Assembly (NCBI GenBank): GCA_028829895.1
Contig: CM054181.1
Span: 117,275,860 to 117,339,859 of the forward strand
Reading direction: 5' to 3'
DNA: 64,000 nt
DNA from: Sinotaia quadrata
Lineage: Eukaryota > Mollusca > Gastropoda > Architaenioglossa > Viviparidae
Below are positions 56,646 through 64,000 of the stretch, in pieces; position 1 is the stretch's first letter, and every line of letters starts with the position of its first letter. Made by a program: the position numbers and the translations under genes. The notes beneath the pieces were generated by a model. That model saw only the letters and a program-made list of their open reading frames with translations. It was not told the DNA's origin and did no database searches.

Positions 56646-57461
56646 ATGGCTCTAAAGTCAATGAATATAATTCACTCAGTCTATTACTCATTAGCTTTAT
56701 TCAGTCTCCATCTCATTTTAATATTTATATATTACCATTGCACCTCAGTTACTTTCATCAATGGTTTTCTTGTGCCGAATGACGATCACCACATCTCCTT
56801 TCACCAACTATCTATTCTCCTGCGAGACGTCCTTGCTCCGAGTGGCGAGACGTCATTACTCCGAGTGGCGAGACGTCCTTGCTCCGAGTGGCGAGACGTC
56901 ATTACTCCGAGTGGCGAGACGTCCTTGCTCCGAGTGGCGAGACGTCATTGCTCCGAGTGGCGAGACATCATTTCTCCGAGTGGCGAGACGTCCTTGCTCC
57001 GAGTGGCGAGACGTCCTTGCTCCGAGTGGCGAGACGTCCTTGCTCCGAGTGGCGAGACGTCCTTGCTCCGAGTGGCGAGATGTCATTACTCCGAGTGGCG
57101 AGACGTCCTTGCTCCGAGTGGCGAGACGTCCTTGCTCCGAGTGGCGAGTGGCGAGACGTCATTACTCCGAGTGGCGAGACGTCCTTGCTCCGAGTGGCGA
57201 GACGTCCTTGCTCCGAGTGGCGAGACGTCATTACTCCGAGTGGCGAGACGTCATTACTCCGAGTGGCGAGACGTCCTTGCTCCGAGTGGCGAGACGTCCT
57301 TGCTCCGAGTGGCGAGACGTCCTTGCTCCGAGTGGCAAGCATTTAGGTTTGCACCAAAAGACGAAAAATCTGCTTCGATACCAGTTCAGGTCTCCCCGCG
57401 CTGGGCAAAGTTCGTTATATCTATTCTCCCACTGAAATCCTTGAACCTGAAGTATAAATAA
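56646..57461 (+). other. 271-codon frame: hydrophobic leader plus 23-bp-array peptide
   Basis: The ATG has a strong context (ACAATGGCT). Residues 9-31 are strongly hydrophobic, like a signal peptide or membrane anchor. They are followed by about 30 ordinary residues, about 170 residues encoded by the 23-bp array (a 23-residue Arg/Ser/Glu-rich cycle), and a 35-residue unique tail before a stop. The array is open in all three plus frames, so its openness is not evidence of coding. Only the leader and start context make this more than an artefact. Expression is unproven and chance is more likely. Confidence 0.2.
56823..57335. repeat. CpG-dense 23-bp minisatellite, 22 copies
   Basis: Each unit has GAGACGTCCTTGCTCCGAGT ending GGC, with a CATTACT variant of the centre in about a third of copies. 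A 7-bp GAGTGGC duplication near 57143 shifts the phase once. Each unit carries three CpGs and a GACGTC palindrome, giving over 60 CpGs in about 510 bp in an otherwise AT-rich, CpG-poor window. Only two units show the C-to-T/G-to-A change expected of methylated CpG decay (GAGACATC, GAGATGTC). Confidence 0.98.
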
Positions 57462-57616
57462 TTTGTTCCATGGATGTGCATGTGTGGTGTCTATGCACCT
57501 GTTTACGCAGGAGCTCAGCGCAGTTTTCCGTTTTACTCAGTACACGTGCACTCTTTACTGGTTTTATTTCGCCTCTTTCTCTGATTTGCAGCCAGTCACC
57601 GCTCTCCATATATACA
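57336..57616. other. Unique interval beside the CpG-dense array
   Basis: Frames of 119-123 codons on both strands cover 57421-57822 but match no family I recognise. Confidence 0.35.
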
Positions 57617-57660
57617 GCGCAAAATCGGCGCAAGCCGGAAGCGCTCCCCAAATTCATCAT
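57617..57660 (+). repeat. Copy of the dispersed 45-bp SINE-like core
   Basis: GCGCAAAATCGG, then GCCGGAAGCGCTCCCCA, matches the minus strand of 45781-45829 (GCGCGAAATCGG, ACCGGAAGCACTCCCCA). The similarity extends weakly on both sides. Confidence 0.5.
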
Positions 57661-57790
57661 ACAGCCATGAACACTCAATACAGTGATTACTGTCGCCAAC
57701 GGATGGCATGTGAACAGTACGTTGTTATGGCGCACACTAGTTTTATCATAAATGAAGTGTTCATCTCTAACCCTGCTCTGAACACACCAC

Positions 57791-58090
57791 AAGTTTCAGT
57801 TCTGTGTAAATATACACACTGACCGTGTTTTGTGTAAGTCTCAATACTGACCCTCTTCTGTGTAAACGTAGGCCTTGACCCTGTTCTATGTAAACCTATG
57901 CACTAACTCTCTTTGTGCAAACCTACACTGACCCCGTTTTTGTAAGTGCTGTACATTCACTGTGCTCTGTGTAAGCCTATACAGAATACACAGATCCTGT
58001 TCTGTTATAAATCTACTTGTATATCTTGTATACCCTGCTATGTGTAAAAATGCATACACGAACCTATCTCGTGTAAGCCTATGGAAAAAA
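57791..58090. repeat. Degenerate minisatellite, about 28-35 bp, about 8 copies
   Basis: TGTGTAAACCTATGCACTGA and CCCTGTTCTGTGTAAGCCT words recur with high divergence. Confidence 0.78.
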
Positions 58091-59749
58091 AATATAGTTC
58101 TTAACTAAAAACTAATAGTCTGCAGGATGCACAGACACTTAAACACACACATCCCAAACGGACAGACACAGACACACACATAAACACACACAAAGAGAGC
58201 AATAAAAAAGAAAAGAAAAGAAAATGAAAGAAGCGAGCTAAAGTAAACATGTCCCAACGTGGCAGAGAAATATTGCGACTGAAAAGGACATATTACTGGT
58301 GACTTTACCACAAACAAGCAGACATCCAGCGAGGGCAGTATGGTGTGTATTTGGGTGGGAATGTGTCGTCATAAATGTAAGAACAAGCTGCATGTGATTG
58401 GTAGTAAGTAAAATACACGCAAGTAAACTTCCCCCAAATTTGATATGACGTGTACCAGCAAGAAATGTGATTCAAAACCAATAGCGAAAGTCAATACAAA
58501 GCATAGTTTCACCTCGCGCTAAACAGTGCGACATTGATGCGTAAACGCTAAAGAAACCATGCAAACGCATTCTATTACCCTATACGGCCTTTAGTGTAGA
58601 TCCAGCAGAGTTGTTTTTTTTTCACCCCTCCCCATTTTTTTAAACTTAAAACTGTGGAGTGCACTCACATTCCTGTGAAACACTGTACTGCTTACAGGAC
58701 GGTTATATACGTATATATACATAGCACTGCCACCCGGGCATAAATCTATACTTATTGGGGTGACCTAGTAACTGCTATTTTCAACATGCCTCTCATTTCT
58801 TACGGTTTTAAATGTCATTGCGTATTACCTTGGAGTTGTCTCCCCTATATTAGCTAGGTTGATGGTGGCTAGTGAAAAGTAATCTCCGGTTATTATAAAG
58901 CATCCATCCATCCATCCATCCATCTATCTATCTGGTACGGTCAATTTTTACATGTAATCTTCACACGTTTACAATTGTACACATAACTAAATTTATATGT
59001 TACAGTAGTATAGGCGAAACTGATTACGAACTTGAATTGCAACCGTGTACTGGTCCTGCGTCACGAGTTCTCTTTTCTTGAGCTGTTTAGTGTTTCAAAT
59101 ATTTTATTTTCGCGTGAATAGTTGTTTTTTTGGGGAAAGATGGCTATGTTTCACAGAGGATTAATTTTGTATCATAAACTTTGCTTTAAAAGAAGACAGC
59201 TTGTTTCACTTTCATATGAATATTTTTTGTTGGAAAATAGTTATTTTACGTTGAGAATTAATTAAATATTGTAAACGTTTCTTTGAAAGTGAAGAGAAAA
59301 AGAGTTATGTTACGTTGAGAATTAATTAAATATTGCAAACTTTTTTGTTGTTGAATGAAGTAAAAGATGAATGCTGAGTTGTTAGTTACTTAAAGTTTCA
59401 CATGAATATTTGTTTGTTTGGGTTTTAATTGGAAACTAACTGTTAAGTAGAGAACTGATATTTTCAATAGTAAACTATAAATAAAGAATATTAAACGTTG
59501 ACTTGCAACTATAGATTGTATAATTCTTACAGCACTAAAAATGGAATATGTCTGGCCGTCTGTCACTTCCCTAGAGAGAAAAAGTCAAACAATTCCTAAC
59601 GAGCAAACATGCAAGCAAACAAATAAATAAATTTGTAAGTTTAAAAAGAAACGAACGTTCATAAACTGGCGTATTGGTTTCAGTTATTCCTTTATTCCTT
59701 ATTCCTTTATGTCTGTATAATAAGGCAACAAACCGGGCTTTGCCACTGC
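58091..59749. other. Unique interval of about 1.7 kb, no gene recognised
   Basis: A CATC/TATC microsatellite of about 30 bp lies at 58901-58932. AGTTATGTTACGTTGAGAATTA-type duplications occur near 59240-59330. TTACGTTGAGAATTAATTAA occurs twice. No supported ORF or RNA gene. Confidence 0.45.
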
Positions 59750-59912
59750 GCCTTTTAGGTATCAGCATTGGACAAAATAATGTGAACGTTGTAGGGACTA
59801 ACATTGGACAAAATAATGTGAACGTTGTAGGGACTAACATTGGACAAAATAATGTGAACATTGTAGGGACTAACATTGGACAAAATAATGTGAACATTGT
59901 AGGGACGAAAGA
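59750..59912. repeat. 36-bp minisatellite, 4 copies
   Basis: Units contain ATTGGACAAAATAATGTGAA and GTTGTAGGGACTAAC. Two units have ACATT for ACGTT. The 36-bp period explains open frames of 80-109 codons on both strands. Confidence 0.97.
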
Positions 59913-60184
59913 ATGAACTAGACAGGTGACGTTGTGCGATGCTGGCTTTGCTTGGAAGTCTTCTCTTGCTCAGCCATTTTGGCACTGGCAATTTGCTCAT
60001 GTAAACTCGTAGGACTGTCTCAGAACCGTTTAGATATACCTTTACTCCTGATTGTTTTATTATATTGTGGAAACTCTTGATCAAAATGTAAACAAGGAGG
60101 ACATTGTTGTTAAGTTTATACTTGGAAAAGTAGTGTTTGTGTTCAGCTGAGGACTGTGTCCATCCCCTCTTCTTTTTTGTTTTT

Positions 60185-60185
<1 letters not shown>

Positions 60186-60260
<75 letters not shown>
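60186..60260. repeat. (GT)n microsatellite, about 37 units
   Basis: A pure TG run of about 74 bp, the longest dinucleotide GT tract in the window. Confidence 0.98.
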
Positions 60261-60263
<3 letters not shown>

Positions 60264-61312
60264 ACTGCCTTATTAAACTAATTAAAGAACAACGTTTTTC
60301 ATTGATCAACTTTTATCTTTATGATGAAATTTATAGATATGTTGTCAGTCGTAAAATCTGTTACTCCCATGAAAAAAAAAAAAACTATTTATTTTTTATT
60401 ATTTGGAATTCCTTTTCATGTGTGGAAATATATCTTCTAAACTTTATTATTTTAGTATTAATATTATTTAAAAATACAATTTACTTAATGTAGATTTTCT
60501 TCTCTGTAATAATATATTTCGTATACTTTGTCTTCGGGATCCTTGCATTTCTAGATAAGATTATGATGAACATTTTTAGGGCTTCTTGTTTATTATTTTA
60601 TCTGCAATTAGTAGAAATGAAATTGCTATTCTCCAATTACCTGTGTTTATCTTTGCTTTGTTTATTATAGGTGGTTATTTGTATTGTTTGAACAATGGCA
60701 CTCAAGCCATTGACTATAAGACTAAGTAGTAGATTGTTTGTGCACATTCTGTTTCACAATATTATGAGTTGCAAGTGTTACACCGCTCTAAAGAGCTCCA
60801 TTACAGCACTTCCTGTTTTATATGGATGTTAGAGAGCAAGTCAGAAATTGGGTGGGTGGGGTGGGTAGCTCTTTACAGCTCGCTGTATACTGCGTACGCT
60901 TTACTGATCGAACGGTTAATTCTTACGAGACCCCACAGTTCACAAGCACAAAGAGCAGACAACTTGCAACTGGACCGCACTTGTTTCACAGCACTTCCAT
61001 GGCAAGATTTAATTCATACACCAAAGATTTTTTTTCTGTACCTGAACTTGGTCTGGTTTCCTGCCTGTCCTCGTTCTAGTGCCGTTACCACACCTGTGGA
61101 ATTACGTTGACTACCATTTCACACAGACTAATGTCTCCTCACCCAAACTCAGCCATTTATTCTGTCTAGCTGATGATGTCCTCAGCAGGATTTCAGTTGT
61201 TTGTCTTGAAGCTTCCGTCAGAGAGAAAATATTACTGTGTCACTGAAATAGAAACTTTTAAATAGACTGAAATAGACTAGCTATTTTACCACACGTGTCA
61301 TTTAAAGTTCAA
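60261..61312. other. Unique interval, no gene recognised
   Basis: The left half is AT-rich with an A-run near 60373. The right half (60770-61110) has balanced composition and overlapping frames of 85-113 codons with no family match. Confidence 0.4.
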
Positions 61313-61351
61313 AGATCTATCTATCTATCTATCTATCTATGTGGCTGTCGG

Positions 61352-61420
<69 letters not shown>

Positions 61421-61424
61421 ATGC

Positions 61425-61470
<46 letters not shown>

Positions 61471-61472
61471 GT
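61313..61472. repeat. (ATCT)n tetranucleotide microsatellite
   Basis: ATCT runs are interrupted by GTGGCTGTCGGT near 61341 and a GTCT block near 61425-61441. Confidence 0.98.
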
Positions 61473-62269
61473 GCGCGAGCTTGTTTGTTTGCCTGATTTA
61501 TGTCCAATGGCATTAGTTGCAGTGTCTTTCTTTTGTTAAAGAGAATTTCAGAAATGATTTCTGGAATGGAGCCATCTTCAGTGAGTGACGTCATTACACC
61601 AAAACTACGCTATCATTTCATAGACGACTTTGTCCTCACTGGCAAACAATGCTTCATGCAGTTGAGGAATATTGACATTTTAACCCATCATCGCCACCCA
61701 AAGATAAAAAAACATCTTTGTCATTTGATAGTTTTCTTTTCCTGTCTGAAGCAAATGTTTCCGTACCACGAGACTGAGGGCGACAAGCGTTTTAGTCACT
61801 CTGTGCACGCTTACGCCTTTTCCTTTCAATTCATCCCCCTCCCCCCCCCCCCCGCCCCGCCCCCCCCGTCTCCACCCACATATGCATAAAACACATCCAC
61901 TCAAAGAGAGAATACACAGTAATAAAACGCTAATTATAAATAATTCATATTGATTTCATGCACAAGCGCGCCATTTGCCAGCATCACCGCACAATATCGT
62001 TAAGCTCTGGCTCCAGAGAAAACAGATTCTCTTCAGTAACAGCCAGACCCCCGTCCAATAGATGCTTGAAGAATAGTGATTGTAGCACCCCACCCAGCCT
62101 GTTTTCAGAGAGAGCAGTGTATTAATCATTGGCATTTAAAAAAAAAATAGCATTTTTCTCCAGTTTTATCCTCCCTGACCGACTTCAAGGAAGAGTGGTC
62201 GACTGAGTTACCCGTGTTTTTTTCCGGGTGTCCAGTAACTGCGAATCTTTCATCTTCTCTCACCCCAAA
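61473..62269. other. Unique interval with a C-rich run, no gene recognised
   Basis: 61841-61869 is almost pure C (CCCTCCC, C11, GCCCCGC, C7). A 129-codon plus frame (61500-61889) ends in the Pro-run this encodes; its earlier part matches no family I know. Confidence 0.4.
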
Positions 62270-62735
62270 CTTTTAATTCTCTCGCCTCTCATCTATTACC
62301 TGTCGTCTATTTCTTGTCATCTATTGCTTGTAATCTATTGCCTGTCATCTATTGCTTGTCATCTATTGTCTGTCGTTTATTATTTGTCATCTAATGCCTG
62401 TCGTCTATTGCTTGTCATCTATTGCTTGTAATCTATTGTCTGTCATCTGTTGCTTGTCATCTATTGTCTGTCGTCTATTGTTTGTCACATATTGCCTGTC
62501 GTCTATTGCCTGTCATCTATTGCCTGTCGTCTATTGTTTGTCATCTAGTGCCTGTCATCTATCGCCTGTCACCTATGTCCTGTCATCTATTGTCTGTCGT
62601 CTATGTTTGTCACCTATTGCCTGTCATCTATTGTCTGTCGCCTATGTTTGTCACCTATTGCCTGTCATCTATTGTCTGTCGTCTATGTTTGTCACCTATT
62701 GCCTGTCGCCTATTGCCTGTATCTATTGTCTCTGT
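62270..62735. repeat. 13-14-bp minisatellite, about 33 copies
   Basis: The basic unit is CTATTGCCTGTCAT or CTATTGTCTGTCGT with many single-base variants. A 48-bp higher-order block (ATGTTTGTCACCTATTGCC) repeats three times near 62600-62700. Confidence 0.93.
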
Positions 62736-62954
62736 AGCTCAGAGAAGAGCGATAACTCTTTCTAGTCTTATTTCTTTAGTTCAGAGAACTGCCACTCTTC
62801 CTACTAATCCTGATGGTTTAGACAACAGTGATCCACCCTGTCAGTTGTTGGATGTTCTGAGATTAACAGATCTTTTATTCTTTTCAGTTTGTGCACATTT
62901 TTCTCAGGAAAAAACACATTCTACCCAGTCTTTTTGGTGCTGAGAGATAATAGG

Positions 62955-63250
62955 AATACTCTCAAACCGGGAGCTCAAGGAAAAGCGATCATAGGAGTGA
63001 GTACTCTCAAACCGGGTGTTCAGAGAAGAGCTATTGTTGTACAGCTCCTCCCTCACTTATCTCGACTATCCCTCCCTCCCTCCCCCCCGTCCTGGTATTC
63101 AGAGACGTGTGATATCCCCATTTCACACAAAGATCCAAGGTCAGAACCGTCTTGTGTTCAGAGATCCAAGGTCACAGCCATCTTGGTGTTCAGAGATCAA
63201 AGGTCACAGCCTTCTTGGTGTTCAGAGATCCAAGGTCACAGCCATCTTGG
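62955..63250. repeat. Two short tandem sets: about 57-bp duplication and 32-bp repeats
   Basis: ACTCTCAAACCGGG occurs twice near 62955-63020. From 63128, AGAGATCCAAGGTCACAGCC and ATCTTGGTGTTC recur four times at 32 bp. Confidence 0.92.
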
Positions 63251-63259
63251 TGTTCAGAC

Positions 63260-64000
63260 AAATTGATTTTGCAGTAGTCCTCTCTCATACACACATATAC
63301 ACGTACACAACACGTAATTCACGCGCATGCACGTTCACATACACACATCAACATTTTCAGGCATATACACAAGAATGATTGACATTTAATATAATAAAGG
63401 AATCTCCGCAATTCCCATATGTGTGTATGAAGCAATAAAAAATATTTCCAGCATTATATAAACAATGAAGTAGTAATTTTCTAAATGTGTGTAGTGATCT
63501 TGAAAAAAATATAAATGAACAAACACTATATACAAAGGTCTGTTATTGCTACACTTAAGTAATGAAAGAAATCACAGAAAAGTGACAACTGGTTGGTTTT
63601 TTTTTATTTATTCGATATAGTTGACTTAGTTAACTTGTGACCTTCATATTAACATTACATGAAAACAAGTACTTACGTTTTTACAGTTTTGTTAAAATTC
63701 TGCGATTTTTTTTTTTTTGTAAGTGAAGAAAGTATGGAGTTACAAATGAATTTGCAAGCTGACTCACTGTGTCGTTTAATTTTTTTAATTTTGTTTTTGT
63801 TTTTGGTTTGTTTGCAGTAGCCTTGTACACACAAATACACGCACACTGCCTGCACACATGCACATACACTGGCCTTGCGCACAGATACAACAAATAATTA
63901 CACAATTGCACGCATACACATATAAAGGAATGCCATGAACACAAACAATCACAAACACACACATGGGCGCAAAATTACATCATCATAAGTACATACACAG
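63260..64000. other. AT-rich interval with CA-rich patches, no gene seen
   Basis: CA-rich imperfect stretches lie at 63285-63370 and 63825-64000, with a T12 run near 63706. ORFs on the minus strand are products of the CA-rich stretch. Confidence 0.5.

Noticed and set aside
60769..61110. Overlapping 85- and 113-codon frames as a gene
   Set aside because: Two frames are open at once without motif or start support, so neither is favoured.

Overview
The window looks like non-coding DNA from an animal nuclear genome. It is AT-rich, has almost no long open frames outside repeats, and carries many microsatellites, dozens of unrelated minisatellites, an LTR retrotransposon, a non-LTR retrotransposon scrap and tRNA-derived SINE-like pieces. 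A mollusc, perhaps a gastropod, is my best guess. It rests on the Gag-like N-terminus of the retrotransposon ORF and on recurring words of the type AAGGGARRTAACT, both recalled from mollusc repeats; it is not proven here. I recognise no cellular gene, rRNA or functional tRNA.

The central feature is a full-length, apparently very young LTR retrotransposon at 19309-27008. Its two 1687-bp LTRs (19309-20995 and 25322-27008) look identical on reading, start TG, end CA and are flanked by a 5-bp target-site duplication, GTTGT. A PBS-like site follows the 5' LTR and a polypurine tract abuts the 3' LTR. The 4.3-kb interior holds a single 999-codon ORF (21607-24606). Its N-terminus resembles Ty3/Gypsy Gag and is followed by a long hydrophilic Ser/Thr/Asp-rich region. 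No protease, reverse transcriptase, RNase H or integrase is visible, so the element should depend on an autonomous partner. A diverged solo LTR of the same family lies inverted at 652-2199 with its own duplication, GTGTC. Both LTR versions keep a TATA-like/initiator pair and at least one CACGTG box.

The rest is a mosaic. About two fifths of the window is tandem arrays with units mostly of 23-60 bp, each array with its own unit, separated by unique AT-rich spacers of a few hundred bases to 2 kb. The retrotransposon sits inside one of them, a 31-bp array split into 18755-19308 and 27014-27600. Most long open frames are by-products of arrays whose unit is a multiple of three or lacks stop codons.

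Smaller items include a TATA/Inr/DPE-like core promoter at 98-178, three copies of a shared 45-bp core (6 kb, 45.8 kb, 57.6 kb; one inside a tRNA-like A-box/B-box unit), a frameshifted non-LTR retrotransposon fragment at 48120-48385, a tRNA-Leu-like relic at 52676-52745, and a CpG-dense 23-bp array at 56823-57335 that lies in an 271-codon frame with a hydrophobic leader.
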